A stretch of DNA of 64,000 bases. Origin: Pigmentiphaga sp. NML080357 (GTDB lineage: Bacteria > Pseudomonadota > Gammaproteobacteria > Burkholderiales > Burkholderiaceae_B). The stretch is taken from NCBI RefSeq assembly GCF_002188465.1, contig NZ_NINW01000025.1:124001-188000 (forward strand), given 5' to 3'. The position numbers and the translations under genes are program-made. Below are positions 18,660 to 28,204 of this stretch, one piece after another; within the stretch, counting starts at the first letter, position 1, and every line of letters starts with the position of its first letter. Below the pieces are notes generated by a model. That model was not told the origin of the DNA. It ran no database searches and saw only the letters and a program-made list of their open reading frames with translations.

Positions 18660-20954
18660 TCAGCGAAGTTCGAAGCGCGCGCTCTGCACCGACTGCGAGT
18701 CCAGCCCGATCTGGGCTTCGAACTCGCCGGGCTCGGCCACGTGTTCGAGCCGGGCGTTGAAGAACTTCAAGTCGTCTTCGCCGATGTCGAACTGGACGGT
18801 ACGCGACTCGCCCGGCTCGAGCGCCAGTTTCCGGAACCCGCGGAGCTCCTTCACGGGCCGTACGACCGATGCCGCTTCGTCGCGGATGTACAGTTGCACG
18901 ACCGCCTCTCCTTGTCGCCGGCCTGTGTTGGTCACCGTGACCCGGGCCGCGATGCGTCCACCGCGTTCGAGGCGCGCGCTGCTCAGGGATACGGCGGACA
19001 CCGTGAAGTCGGTATAGCTCAAGCCATACCCGAACGGATACAGCGGCCCGTTCTTCTCCTCGAAGTACTGCGAGGTGTAATTGCCCGGCTTGCCTTCGAC
19101 GAAGGGCCGGCCCACGCGCGGATGGTTGTAGTAGGTCGGGATCTGCCCGATCGAGCGCGGGAAGGAGATGGGCAGCTTGCCCGACGGGTTGTAGTCGCCG
19201 AACAGGACGTCGGCGATGGCGTGGCCGCCTTCGGTGCCGCTGTACCAGGTCTCGAGCATGGCATCGGCGTTGGCGCTCTCCCACTGCAGGTCCAGCGGCC
19301 GGCCGTTCATCAGGACCAGGACCAGCGGCTTGCCCGTGGCCTTGAGCGCCTGCAGCAGCGCGCGCTGGCTGGCCGGGATGTCGAGGCGCGTGCGGCTGGA
19401 GGATTCGTGCGACATGCCGCGCGATTCGCCCACCGCGGCGACGATCACGTCGGCCCGCCGCGCGGCGGCGACCGCCTCGGCGATCATGTCGGAGGGTGGC
19501 CGGGGATCCTGGATCACTTCCTTGTGATCCCAGTTCAGGAAGTTCAGGTAGTCGACGATCTGCTGATCGTCCGTGACGTTGGCGCCCACGGCGTACAGGA
19601 GGCGGCCCTTGCCGCGCATCGCTTCTTCCATGCCCCGCCGCAGCGTGATGGACGACTGGCTCTTGCCGGCCGCAGACCAGCTGCCCATCATGTCGAGAGG
19701 GGAGTCGGCCAGCGGACCCACGAGCGCGATGGTGGCTGTCTTGGCTAGAGGCAGGGTCTGGTTGCGGTTCTCCAGCAGGACCAGCGACTTGCGCGCGACC
19801 TCGCGCGCGTCCGCGCGGTGCATGCGGCTCTCGGCATAAAGGTCGGGCGGGTCGTCGGCCGCGGCGCCTATGCGCACGTAGGGATCCTGGAACAGCCCCA
19901 TGTCGTACTTGGCGCCGAGAATGTTGCGTACGGAACGGTCGATTTCCTCGACGCTGACTTCGCCCGATTTCACCAGGCCGGGCAGTTCCTGCAGGTAAAG
20001 CGTGTCGGCCATGCTCATGTCGATGCCGGCCTTGATGGCGAGCTTGGCGGCTTCGCGGCCATCCCGGGCCACGCCGTGCCGCACCAGCTCGGTAATGGCG
20101 CCATGGTCGCTGACGGCCACGCCCCGAAAGCCCCAATCCTTGCGCAGCAGGTCCTGCATCAGCCAGGTATTCGCGCTGGCCGGCACGCCGTTGATGGAAT
20201 TCAACGCCACCATGACGCCGCCCGCGCCGGCCTCGATGGCGGCGTGGTACGGAGGCAGGTAGTCCTGGTACATGCGCTGGGGGCTCATGTCGACGACGTT
20301 GTAGTCGCGTCCGCCCTCCACCGCGCCATACAGCGCGAAATGCTTGACCGCGGCCATGATGCTGTCGGGCTTGGCGGGCGAGGCGCCCTGGTAGCCCTTG
20401 ACCATGGCCCGCGCGATGCGCGACACCAGGTAGGGATCCTCGCCGAAGCCTTCCGAGGTGCGGCCCCAGCGCGGATCGCGCGAGATGTCCACCATGGGGG
20501 CGAAGGTCATGTCCAGGCTGTCGGCGCTGGCCTCGATGGCGGCGACGCGGGCGCCGCGCTCGATGGCGCCCATGTCCCAGCTCGAGGCCTGTCCCAGGCC
20601 GATGGGGAATATCGTGCGATGGCCGTGCACGACGTCGTAGGCGAAGAAGATGGGAATCTTCAGCCGGCTCTTCTTGACCGCGGCGTCCTGCATCATGCGG
20701 TTGTCGACGTGGACTACCGAATTGAACGTCCCGCCTATGCGGCCGGCTGCGATCTCCTGCGCGATCTTCTCGCGCGGCATGTCGGGGCCGATGCTGATCA
20801 GGCGCAGTTGCCCGATTTTTTCGTCCAGCGTCATCTGCTTCATGAGATCGGCGATGAACGCCTGCTTGTCGTGCAGCAGCGCCGGATTGGGCTGCGCGCC
20901 GGCAGGGCCGGCAAGCAGGACGGCGAACAACATGGGTGCCAGCCATTTCCGCAT
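18660..20954 (-). CDS. Glycoside hydrolase family 3 beta-glucosidase (BglX-like), secreted
   Basis: Periplasmic beta-glucosidase of 764 residues. A clear Sec signal peptide (MRKWLAPMLFAVLLAG, cleavage near AGA-Q at 20/21) precedes the GH3 N-terminal barrel. The catalytic aspartate is Asp283 in VAVSDHGA, and the GH3 C-terminal and fibronectin-III-like domains follow. The ATG at 20954 starts the signal peptide but has only a weak ribosome site; an upstream TTG at 21056 has GGAGG eight bases before it and would add 34 residues. Divergent from opgG, so trimming or recycling periplasmic glucan is a possible role. Substrate is otherwise unknown. Confidence 0.9.
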   Translation of the reverse strand: MRKWLAPMLFAVLLAGPAGAQPNPALLHDKQAFIADLMKQMTLDEKIGQLRLISIGPDMPREKIAQEIAAGRIGGTFNSVVHVDNRMMQDAAVKKSRLKIPIFFAYDVVHGHRTIFPIGLGQASSWDMGAIERGARVAAIEASADSLDMTFAPMVDISRDPRWGRTSEGFGEDPYLVSRIARAMVKGYQGASPAKPDSIMAAVKHFALYGAVEGGRDYNVVDMSPQRMYQDYLPPYHAAIEAGAGGVMVALNSINGVPASANTWLMQDLLRKDWGFRGVAVSDHGAITELVRHGVARDGREAAKLAIKAGIDMSMADTLYLQELPGLVKSGEVSVEEIDRSVRNILGAKYDMGLFQDPYVRIGAAADDPPDLYAESRMHRADAREVARKSLVLLENRNQTLPLAKTATIALVGPLADSPLDMMGSWSAAGKSQSSITLRRGMEEAMRGKGRLLYAVGANVTDDQQIVDYLNFLNWDHKEVIQDPRPPSDMIAEAVAAARRADVIVAAVGESRGMSHESSSRTRLDIPASQRALLQALKATGKPLVLVLMNGRPLDLQWESANADAMLETWYSGTEGGHAIADVLFGDYNPSGKLPISFPRSIGQIPTYYNHPRVGRPFVEGKPGNYTSQYFEEKNGPLYPFGYGLSYTDFTVSAVSLSSARLERGGRIAARVTVTNTGRRQGEAVVQLYIRDEAASVVRPVKELRGFRKLALEPGESRTVQFDIGEDDLKFFNARLEHVAEPGEFEAQIGLDSQSVQSARFELR

Positions 20955-21378
20955 GGACTTTCGCGGGAGGGACGAGCGAGGGGGCGCGTCGTGGCGGCGC
21001 GCGAGTGCGCCGGGGATGCGAGGGAGGCGGATTCGATGGGAAGAGCTGGGCGCCAAGTGGTCGTCCTCCGAAAGATGTGGGCCGGGGGGCGCGGCGGGGG
21101 CGGGAAAGTAGTCGCCGCAAATGGCCCGTACGATTGTACGGGGCGGATCGCGCGATCGGGACGCAAGCGGCGCCAGGACGCCAGCCGCGTATCGCTGGCT
21201 ATGATACTTTCCCTCGCCGGGATCGTCGCGCGGCGCGGCGCGCGAACGGCCCGAAGCCAGACGGCTTGTTACAACCGTATCCGTCGAGGCTCCCGAAGCA
21301 TGGAATCATCGACCCCTCCGGCGGTCGTACTCCGACTTGCGGGTACCAATCATGCACATCGTTCCAGGGAGAAAATTA
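20955..21378. other. Divergent promoter region between GH3 gene and opgG
   Basis: About 424 bp with no supported gene. It contains an inverted repeat at 21125-21142, annotated separately. The first 100 bp could be coding if the upstream TTG of the GH3 gene is used. Confidence 0.4.
21125..21142. promoter_or_regulatory. Inverted repeat in the GH3/opgG divergent region
   Basis: CCCGTAC (21125-21131) and GTACGGG (21136-21142) are perfect complements around GATT. The central position between divergent genes suggests an operator for a dimeric regulator acting on one or both. Confidence 0.4.
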
Positions 21379-22971
21379 GTGGGTTTCACAGACGTTGCAG
21401 GCTCCGTGCGGACCAAGTTGCTGCTTGTTTCGCTAGGGATCGCCACGGTCTTATCCATGCTGGGCGCCGGCCCGGCGCAGGCATTCTCGCTCGAAGACGT
21501 CACGGCCCGGGCCAAGGCGCTGGTCGACGCTCCCTACCAGGCGCCGGTCAGCAACCTGCCGCCGGTCTTCAGCAAGATGCAGTTCGCGGACTATCTGCGC
21601 ATCCAGCCGCGCCGCGACAAGTTCGAATGGCACGATCTCGACACGCCGTTCAAACTCGCCTTCTATCACCAGGGCATGCATTTCGCCACGCCGGTGGCGA
21701 TCAACGAAGTGGTCGACGGCCAGGTGCACGAGATCAAGTACGATCCGGTCAGGTTCGACTTCGGCGGCCTGTCGTTCGACGCAGGCGCGACGAGCAAGCT
21801 GGGCTACGCGGGCTTTCGCGTGCTTTATCCCATCAACCGCGACGGCGTGCGGGACGAGATCATGAGCCTGCTCGGCGCAAGCTATTTCCGCGTGATAGGC
21901 AAGGGGCAGGTCTATGGACTCTCGGCGCGGGGGCTGGCGATCGACACCGCGTGGAAAGACGGCATGTCGGAGGAATTTCCCCGCTTCCGGGAATTCTGGG
22001 TCGAGCGGCCCAAGCCGCAGGACAGGCATCTCGTGATCTATGCCCTGATGGATTCGCCCCGCGCCACGGGCGCCTACCGCTTCGTGCTGCGGCCCGGCGA
22101 GGACGCCGTGCTCGACGTCGAATCCCGCGTGTTCCTGCGCGGCGAGATCAACAAGCTGGGCGTCGCGCCGTTGACCAGCATGTTCCTGTACGGCCCCAAC
22201 CAGGGCGTGCGGGGCAACAATTTCCGCCCGGCGCTGCACGATTCGAACGGGCTCGCCATCCATACCGGCAACGGCGAATGGCTGTGGCGGCCGCTGAACA
22301 ATCCGTCGTCGCTGTCCGTCAGCACCTTCCGGGTCACCAGCCCCAAGGGCTTCGGCCTGCTGCAGCGAGGCCACGAGTTCTACCGCTATGAGGACCTGGT
22401 CGACCGCTACGACCTGCGTCCCAGCGCGTGGATCGAGCCGAAGGGAGATTGGGGGCCGGGCAAGGTGGAACTGGTCGAGATCCCGACGCCGGACGAGACC
22501 AACGACAACATCGTCGCGTTCTGGACCCCGGACGTCCTGCCGCCCAAGGGCCAGCCCATGCGCCACGACTACCGCATTCACTGGACGATGAACGAGCCCG
22601 CGCTGCTCGAAAAGGAAGTGGGCTGGGTCAAGCAGACCCTGCGAACCGACGGCGAAGTCCGGCAGGCCAACCTGATCCGCCACCTCGACGGCAGCACCGC
22701 CCTGATTGTCGACTTCGAGGGGCCGGTGCTGGCCAAGCTGCCGTCCAACGCCGCGGTGGGGGCGGAAGTGAGCGTCGGGGACAACGCCGAGCTGCTGGAG
22801 AACGTCCTGCAGCGCAATCCCGCCATCCAGGGCTGGCGCCTGACCTTGCGCGTCAAGGTGAAGGATCCGAGGCGGCCGGTGGAAATGCGCGCGGCGCTGG
22901 TCGAGGGCAGCCACGTGCTGACCGAGACGTGGAGTTATCAACTGGCGCCGCGCAACGGCCCCAACCCGTAG
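21379..22971 (+). CDS. opgG: Osmoregulated periplasmic glucan biosynthesis protein OpgG (MdoG)
   Basis: Periplasmic protein needed to assemble or branch the glucan backbone made by OpgH. Sequence landmarks track E. coli OpgG rather than Opg[41 protein letters not shown] and [15 protein letters not shown] Sec-type signal ends at AQA-F. The GTG at 21379 is chosen because GGGAG lies seven bases upstream; an ATG nine codons earlier (21352) lacks a ribosome site. About 530 residues. The usual downstream partner opgH is absent; a dioxygenase gene follows. Confidence 0.93.
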   Translation: MGFTDVAGSVRTKLLLVSLGIATVLSMLGAGPAQAFSLEDVTARAKALVDAPYQAPVSNLPPVFSKMQFADYLRIQPRRDKFEWHDLDTPFKLAFYHQGMHFATPVAINEVVDGQVHEIKYDPVRFDFGGLSFDAGATSKLGYAGFRVLYPINRDGVRDEIMSLLGASYFRVIGKGQVYGLSARGLAIDTAWKDGMSEEFPRFREFWVERPKPQDRHLVIYALMDSPRATGAYRFVLRPGEDAVLDVESRVFLRGEINKLGVAPLTSMFLYGPNQGVRGNNFRPALHDSNGLAIHTGNGEWLWRPLNNPSSLSVSTFRVTSPKGFGLLQRGHEFYRYEDLVDRYDLRPSAWIEPKGDWGPGKVELVEIPTPDETNDNIVAFWTPDVLPPKGQPMRHDYRIHWTMNEPALLEKEVGWVKQTLRTDGEVRQANLIRHLDGSTALIVDFEGPVLAKLPSNAAVGAEVSVGDNAELLENVLQRNPAIQGWRLTLRVKVKDPRRPVEMRAALVEGSHVLTETWSYQLAPRNGPNP

Positions 22972-23069
22972 TCCCGCGTTCCTCCGGCCGGGCGCGCCGT
23001 CTCCCCTCGTCGCCCCGGCGGTTGTAAGCTGGCGGCGATAGGGGAGGCGGCTCCCCGACGGAAGAAACG

Positions 23070-24020
23070 ATGATCATCAAGAACCAGGAAGATGTCACCC
23101 GCGCCGTGCTGGCCGAGGCGGCCCGCGCGCCGGATCCGAGATTCCGGGAAATCCTGTCGGCCGGCATACGCCACCTGCATGCCTTCGCGCGCGAGGCCCG
23201 GCTGACCGAGGCGGAGTTCCACCAGCTCTGCGGCGTGATCGCTCGGCTGGGGCAGGCGACCACCGTGTCCCACAACGAGGTGGTGCTGGCGGCGGGCTCG
23301 CTCGGCCTGTCGTCCCTGGTCTGCCTGCTGAACAACGGCGACAACGGCCAGACCGAGACCACCGCCAACCTGATGGGGCCATTCTGGCGCATGGATTCGC
23401 CCGCCACGCCCAACGGCGGGTCCATCGTGCGGTCGCCCACCCCCGGCGATCCGGTGTTCGTCAACGCCTGGGTACGCGACCGCGATGGGCGGCCCGTGGC
23501 CGGCGCGGAAGTGGACGTCTGGCACAGCTCCACCGAGGGCTTCTACGAGAACCAGGATCCGTCGCAGGGCGACATGAACCTGCGCGGCAAGTTCGTCACC
23601 GACGAAAACGGGCACATCGCATTCCGCAGCATCAAGCCGGCCGGCTATCCGATTCCGGTGAACGGGCCGGTGGGCGAGCTGATCAAGGCCCAGGGCCGGC
23701 ACAACATGCGGCCGGCCCATATCCATTTCATGATCTACAAGCCGGGCTTCAAGACCCAGTTCTCGCAGGTGTATTCGAGCGACGATCCCAACCTCGAGAC
23801 CGACGTGCAGTTCGGCGTCACCGAGGCGCTGGTGGGCCGGTACGTGCTGCACGACGCGGCGAGCGAGCCCGCGCCCGATCCGTCGCTGCAGGGCAAGTGG
23901 TATTCGCTCGAACACCATTTCGTGATCGAGCCCGGCGAGGCCCGGTTGCCGAAGCCGCCGATCACCGGGAAGGCGGCCGGGGAGCGTCCGGCCTTGACGG
24001 TGCTGGAACGGCGGCGCTGA
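23070..24020 (+). CDS. Intradiol ring-cleavage dioxygenase (catechol/hydroxyquinol 1,2-dioxygenase family)
   Basis: Non-heme Fe(III) enzyme opening catechol-type rings between the hydroxyls to give muconate or maleylacetate-type products. Iron ligands Tyr159, Tyr193, His217 and His219 are present in 316 residues. An N-terminal helical dimerisation domain (about 1-100) precedes the catalytic beta-sandwich, as in catechol and hydroxyquinol 1,2-dioxygenases; hydroxyquinol seems slightly more likely from overall resemblance, but this is not certain. No muconate cycloisomerase or maleylacetate reductase gene is adjacent, so the rest of the pathway is elsewhere. Confidence 0.88.
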   Translation: MIIKNQEDVTRAVLAEAARAPDPRFREILSAGIRHLHAFAREARLTEAEFHQLCGVIARLGQATTVSHNEVVLAAGSLGLSSLVCLLNNGDNGQTETTANLMGPFWRMDSPATPNGGSIVRSPTPGDPVFVNAWVRDRDGRPVAGAEVDVWHSSTEGFYENQDPSQGDMNLRGKFVTDENGHIAFRSIKPAGYPIPVNGPVGELIKAQGRHNMRPAHIHFMIYKPGFKTQFSQVYSSDDPNLETDVQFGVTEALVGRYVLHDAASEPAPDPSLQGKWYSLEHHFVIEPGEARLPKPPITGKAAGERPALTVLERRR

Positions 24021-24049
24021 CGCCTGGGCAGCGGCGCGCCGCGCCGGGG

Positions 24050-25225
24050 TTACGCGCTTTGCTGCGGCTGTCCCACTGCCGGCGCCGCCGGCATGCGGCC
24101 GCTCCAGAGCGCGAGCAGCAGGCCTACGGCCGTGAGCGCGGCGCCGGCCCAGCCCACCGACAGCAGGCCCAGGCCAGACAGGGCCAGGCCGCCCACCCAG
24201 GCGCCGAGGGCGTTGCCCAGGTTGAAGGCAGCGATGTTCAGGCTCGAGACGAGCGTGGCCCCCGCCGGGCCGGCCTGCTGCAGCACCCGCATCTGCATCG
24301 GCGCGACCGTGGCGAACGCGACCGTGCCGAGCACGATGGTATAGGCCATGGCCACGGCTGGATGGCCGAAGGCCCAGTGGCCCAGCGCCAACGCCACCGC
24401 CAGGCCGGCCGTGGTCAGCAGCAGCGCCTGCATGACACCGCGGTCGGCCATGCGGCCGCCCAGCAGGTTGCCGGCCGCCAGTCCGCCGCCGAACAGCAGC
24501 AGCGTCACGGCCACCAGGTTGTCGCCCATGCCGGTGACCTGCCTGAGCAGCGGCTCGATATAGGTATAGAGCGCGAACACGCCGGCAAAGCCGAACACCG
24601 TGATGCCCAGGCCCGCCCAGACTTGCGCGCGCCGGAGCACGGCCAGTTCCTGGCCGAGCGGCGAGACCTCCGGGCGGCCCTGGTCGCGCGGCACGAACAG
24701 GGCCAGGATCGCATAGGCGAGCATGCCCACCGCGGCCACCGCGCCGAATGCGGCACGCCAGCCGAAATGCTGGCCGATCCAGGCGCCCGCCGGCACACCC
24801 AGCAGGGTGGCCAGCGTCAATCCCGAGAACATCAGGGCAATGGCGGAGGCGCGCTTGTCGGGCGCGACCAGGCCGGTCGCCACCACGGCACCCACGCCGA
24901 AGAAGGTGCCGTGCGTGAGCGAGGTCAGCATGCGGGCCGCCATCAGCCAGCCGTAGCCAGGGGCAAGGGCGGCGGCCGCGTTGCCGGCGATGAAGATGAG
25001 CATCAGGGCCAGCAGCAGCCGCTTGCGGGGCCAGGTCCGCGTGAGCAGCGTCAGCACCGGCGCGCCGACCGCGACGCCTATCGCGTAGCCCGAGATCAGG
25101 GTGCCGGCGGTCGGCAGGGTGATGCCCAGGTCGGTGCTGACCTGGGTCAGCAAGCCCATGATGATGAATTCCGTGGTGCCGATGCCAAAAGCACCGGCAG
25201 CCAGCGCCAGGAGAGAAAGTGGCAT
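24050..25225 (-). CDS. MFS transporter, AraJ/DHA1 drug-efflux type
   Basis: Inner-membrane exporter with twelve predicted membrane segments in 391 residues. Resembles AraJ/YdhP-type members (N-terminal AFGIGTTEFIIMGLL, motif A-like GAPVLTLLTRTWPRKRLLL). Divergently transcribed from a LysR gene 107 bp away, a common arrangement for substrate-induced efflux pumps. Substrate not deducible. Confidence 0.88.
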   Translation of the reverse strand: MPLSLLALAAGAFGIGTTEFIIMGLLTQVSTDLGITLPTAGTLISGYAIGVAVGAPVLTLLTRTWPRKRLLLALMLIFIAGNAAAALAPGYGWLMAARMLTSLTHGTFFGVGAVVATGLVAPDKRASAIALMFSGLTLATLLGVPAGAWIGQHFGWRAAFGAVAAVGMLAYAILALFVPRDQGRPEVSPLGQELAVLRRAQVWAGLGITVFGFAGVFALYTYIEPLLRQVTGMGDNLVAVTLLLFGGGLAAGNLLGGRMADRGVMQALLLTTAGLAVALALGHWAFGHPAVAMAYTIVLGTVAFATVAPMQMRVLQQAGPAGATLVSSLNIAAFNLGNALGAWVGGLALSGLGLLSVGWAGAALTAVGLLLALWSGRMPAAPAVGQPQQSA

Positions 25226-25291
25226 GTTGAACGTCCTGTAGGCGAATGTGTCGATGGCAACACTGTGGGGCTGGGCGCAAGCTTTGTGTAG

Positions 25292-25306
25292 ATGGAATAA
25301 TGGAAT
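25292..25306. promoter_or_regulatory. ATGGAAT direct repeat in the MFS/LysR divergent region
   Basis: ATGGAAT occurs at 25292-25298 and 25300-25306, just upstream of the LysR start and inside the shared promoter region. Eight-base phasing could be a regulator half-site pair; evidence is positional only. Confidence 0.25.
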
Positions 25307-25332
25307 GACATCTGTTCCTGAAAGGAAAAGGT

Positions 25333-26304
25333 ATGTCGCTTCCCCAAAGAACGTCCTCCCGCGCCGCGTCCGTGGAGGCGCCGGGCGACGCCAACCGGTC
25401 GGGCGAGCTGGAGATATTCGTGCTGGTCGCCGAGCAGGGCAGCCTGTCCGCGGCGGCGCGCCGGCTGGGCGTATCGCCCTCGGCGGTCAGCAAGGTCATG
25501 GCCCGGCTGGAGGCGCGGCTGGACGTGCAACTGTTGCAGCGCAGCACCCGCCGGGTACAGCTCACGGCGGAGGGTGTCCAATACTACGAGCGGGGCAAGC
25601 GGGTCCTGGCCGATCTGGACGAGCTGGAAACCGCGGTGGCCGGCCAGACCGAGCCCAGGGGCCTGGTGCGCATCACCGCCAGCACCTCGACCGGACAGAA
25701 ACTGCTGGGACCCCTGGTCTCCCGGCTGCTGGCGGTGCATCCGGGACTGAGGCTGGACCTGAACTTCACGGACCAGGTCGTGGACCTGCTGGAGGCGGGG
25801 GTCGATATCGCCATCCGCTGGGGGCGGCTGCCTTCCTCCGACGTGGTGGCACGGCTGCTGGGCCGTACCCGCCAAGTCATCGTCGCCAGCCCGGCTTATC
25901 TGGCCGAGCGGGGCGTGCCGCGGCATCCCGCCGAACTGTCCGGCCACGTGCGCCTGGGCTGGAATTACCCGCGCGAGGTGCCCCATTGGCCCTTCGCTGT
26001 GGACGGGCGGCGGGTCGAGATCGAAATCGGGCAGGTCATCCGGGTCAACGATGGCGAAGTCATGCGCAAGCTGGCCTTGCATGGCGCGGGCGTGGCCCGC
26101 CTGTCGGTCTACCATGCCTGGGACGACCTGCTGGCCGGACGCCTGGTGCCGGTGCTGGAGGACTACAACACCGGCGAACTGGAGCCCATCCATGCCGTCT
26201 ACGTGGGCCGGCCCGACCGGCTGCCGCCGCGCACCCGGGCAGTGCTGGATTTCCTGCAGGCCAACGTGGACCTGGGCTATGCGGAGCAAACGCCCGCGAC
26301 GTGA
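25333..26304 (+). CDS. LysR-family transcriptional regulator
   Basis: 323 residues: N-terminal winged helix-turn-helix (about 22-80, FVLVAEQGSLSAAARRLGVS) preceded by a ~20-residue basic extension, then a substrate-binding domain. Probably controls the divergent MFS exporter gene. Last gene of the insert, ending 320 bp before rplN. Resembles the large group of one-component LysR regulators of efflux and redox genes; inducer unknown. Confidence 0.9.
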   Translation: MSLPQRTSSRAASVEAPGDANRSGELEIFVLVAEQGSLSAAARRLGVSPSAVSKVMARLEARLDVQLLQRSTRRVQLTAEGVQYYERGKRVLADLDELETAVAGQTEPRGLVRITASTSTGQKLLGPLVSRLLAVHPGLRLDLNFTDQVVDLLEAGVDIAIRWGRLPSSDVVARLLGRTRQVIVASPAYLAERGVPRHPAELSGHVRLGWNYPREVPHWPFAVDGRRVEIEIGQVIRVNDGEVMRKLALHGAGVARLSVYHAWDDLLAGRLVPVLEDYNTGELEPIHAVYVGRPDRLPPRTRAVLDFLQANVDLGYAEQTPAT

Positions 26305-26624
26305 GGCGGACTGGGCGAACCGCCCTGGACCCGGATGCGGGCACTGTTGGTCCCGAGCACATAAGTGCTTGCCAAGGCGGCGCTTCCGGGGTACCATAGC
26401 TGGCTTACCTGTGGTTTTTTGCCGGAAGAGTGCGTTCGGACTTGAATGGCGGGCCCAGGGGTAAACCGTGTATGCCGCGTCCTTTGCGGCGTTCGCTTCA
26501 GAATTTCAACCCAGGGTGGCAAGCGATTGTCCGCCTGACGGGACCAAAACTGATCGGAAGGCCGGGCTCTTCGCCGAAAAAGGCGGGGTCGGGTGTTTCG
26601 GGTTAAGTTGGAACAGGGTAAACC
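26305..26624. other. Gap between the LysR gene and rplN (spc operon leader)
   Basis: 320 bp without a supported gene. It carries a promoter (26369-26397) and then a leader of about 220 nt. Small GC-rich inverted repeats are present, but none with a terminator-like T-run. Confidence 0.45.
26369..26397 (+). promoter_or_regulatory. Sigma70-like promoter of the spc operon
   Basis: TTGCCA (26369-26374), 17-bp spacer, TACCAT (26392-26397). It reads toward rplN and would give the spc operon independent transcription, which it needs because the S10 operon is terminated 14 kb upstream. Confidence 0.6.
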
Positions 26625-26993
26625 ATGATTCAAATGCAGACCACGTTGGACGTGGCCGACAACACCGGTGCGCGCTCGGTTATGTGCATCAAGGTGCTCG
26701 GCGGCTCCAAGCGCCGCTATGCCGGCATCGGCGACGTCATCAAAGTGAGCGTCAAGGATGCTGCCCCCCGCGGTCGCGTAAAGAAGGGCGAAATCTACAA
26801 CGCCGTGGTGGTTCGTACCGCCAAGGGCGTCCGTCGCAAGGACGGTTCGCTGATCCGTTTCGGCGGCAATGCCGCCGTGTTGCTCAACGCCAAGCTCGAG
26901 CCCATCGGCACTCGCATCTTCGGACCCGTTACGCGCGAACTGCGTACCGAGCGTTTCATGAAGATCGTGTCGCTGGCGCCGGAAGTGCTGTAA
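26625..26993 (+). CDS. rplN: 50S ribosomal protein L14
   Basis: 23S rRNA binder at the subunit interface, target of the silencing factor RsfS. 122 residues beginning [20 protein letters not shown] with the conserved [11 protein letters not shown] segment. First gene of the spc operon; ten bp before rplX. Confidence 0.97.
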   Translation: MIQMQTTLDVADNTGARSVMCIKVLGGSKRRYAGIGDVIKVSVKDAAPRGRVKKGEIYNAVVVRTAKGVRRKDGSLIRFGGNAAVLLNAKLEPIGTRIFGPVTRELRTERFMKIVSLAPEVL

Positions 26994-27003
26994 AGGGGCC
27001 GCG

Positions 27004-27321
27004 ATGAACAAGATCCGTAAAGGCGACGAAGTCATCGTCCTGACCGGCAAGGACAAGTCCAAGCGCGGCACCGTGCTGACCGTCCTGGCCGACCACGTCG
27101 TGGTCGAGGGCATCAATGTCGTCAAGAAAAACGTGAAGCCGAACCCGATGGCCAACCAGCCCGGCGGCATCATCGACAAGACCATGCCCATCCACGTTTC
27201 CAACGTGGCGATCTTCAACCCCGCCACCGGCAAGGCCGATCGCGTGGGCATCAAGAAGGTCGACGGCAAGAACGTTCGCGTTTTCCGTTCCAATGGCGAA
27301 GCCATTGCGACGAAAGCGTAA
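27004..27321 (+). CDS. rplX: 50S ribosomal protein L24
   Basis: One of the two assembly initiators of the large subunit. 105 residues with the KOW motif [20 protein letters not shown] near the N-terminus. Fifteen bp before rplE. Confidence 0.97.
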   Translation: MNKIRKGDEVIVLTGKDKSKRGTVLTVLADHVVVEGINVVKKNVKPNPMANQPGGIIDKTMPIHVSNVAIFNPATGKADRVGIKKVDGKNVRVFRSNGEAIATKA

Positions 27322-27336
27322 GCGGGAGCAAAGAAC

Positions 27337-27876
27337 ATGGCCCGTCTTCAAGACTATTACCGCGAGAAGGTCGTTGCCGACCTGACCAAGCAGTTCTCGT
27401 ACAAGAGCGTGATGGAAGTGCCCCGCATCACCAAGATCACCCTGAACATGGGTGTCTCGGAAGCGGTCGCTGACAAGAAAGTCATCGAGCACGCCACTGG
27501 CGACCTGACCAAGATCGCCGGCCAGAAGCCCGTCGTGACCAAGTCGCGCAAGGCTATCGCCGGTTTCAAGATCCGCGAGAACTATCCGATCGGCTGCATG
27601 GTGACCCTGCGTGGCGCCCGCATGTACGAATTCCTCGATCGCCTGATCAGCGTCGCGCTGCCGCGCGTGCGCGATTTCCGTGGTATCTCCGGCCGTGCGT
27701 TCGACGGTCGCGGCAACTACAACATCGGTGTGAAAGAACAGATCATCTTCCCCGAGATCGAGTACGACAAGATCGATACGCTTCGTGGGCTGAACATCAG
27801 CATCACGACCACGGCCAAGACCGATGAAGAAGCCAAGGCGCTGCTGTCGGCCTTCCGCTTCCCGTTCCGTAATTAA
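27337..27876 (+). CDS. rplE: 50S ribosomal protein L5
   Basis: 5S rRNA-binding protein of the central protuberance that bridges to S13. 179 residues, same length as E. coli, with [15 protein letters not shown] and the C-terminal [18 protein letters not shown]. Eleven bp before rpsN. Confidence 0.97.
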   Translation: MARLQDYYREKVVADLTKQFSYKSVMEVPRITKITLNMGVSEAVADKKVIEHATGDLTKIAGQKPVVTKSRKAIAGFKIRENYPIGCMVTLRGARMYEFLDRLISVALPRVRDFRGISGRAFDGRGNYNIGVKEQIIFPEIEYDKIDTLRGLNISITTTAKTDEEAKALLSAFRFPFRN

Positions 27877-27887
27877 GGGGTGAAATA

Positions 27888-28193
27888 GTGGCTAAGCTTT
27901 CACTCATCAACCGCGATATCAAGCGTGCCAAGCTGGCGGCCAAGTATGCCGCCAAGCGCGCCGCGCTCCAGGCTATCGTCGACGATGCGTCCAAGTCGGA
28001 CGAAGAACGTTACCAGGCTCGCCTGAAGATTCAGCAGCTGCCCCGTAACGCCAACCCCACTCGCCAGCGCAACCGCTGCGCGGTGACCGGTCGCCCCCGT
28101 GGCGTGTTTCGCAAGTTCGGTCTGGCCCGTAACAAGCTGCGCGAGATGGCTATGCGCGGCGAGATCCCGGGCATGACCAAGGCCAGCTGGTAG
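27888..28193 (+). CDS. rpsN: 30S ribosomal protein S14
   Basis: Head protein of the small subunit, 101 residues, the long zinc-independent form (only one cysteine in [11 protein letters not shown]). Starts at GTG (27888), supported by AAGGGG upstream and the conserved N-terminus [10 protein letters not shown]. Eleven bp before rpsH. Confidence 0.96.
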   Translation: MAKLSLINRDIKRAKLAAKYAAKRAALQAIVDDASKSDEERYQARLKIQQLPRNANPTRQRNRCAVTGRPRGVFRKFGLARNKLREMAMRGEIPGMTKASW

Positions 28194-28204
28194 GAGAGTC
28201 ATTC

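Noticed and set aside
18475-21120. Long minus-strand frame overlapping the GH3 gene and cynS
   Set aside because: Different reading frame from the clear GH3 protein; composition is Arg/Pro/Gly-rich as expected of a shadow.
22938-25565. 875-codon minus-strand frame across the dioxygenase and MFS genes
   Set aside because: Overlaps two well-supported genes in other frames and shows no domain.
12320-26624. Insert as a classical genomic island with an integrase or IS ends
   Set aside because: No integrase, transposase, tRNA or flanking direct repeat could be found by reading the boundaries.
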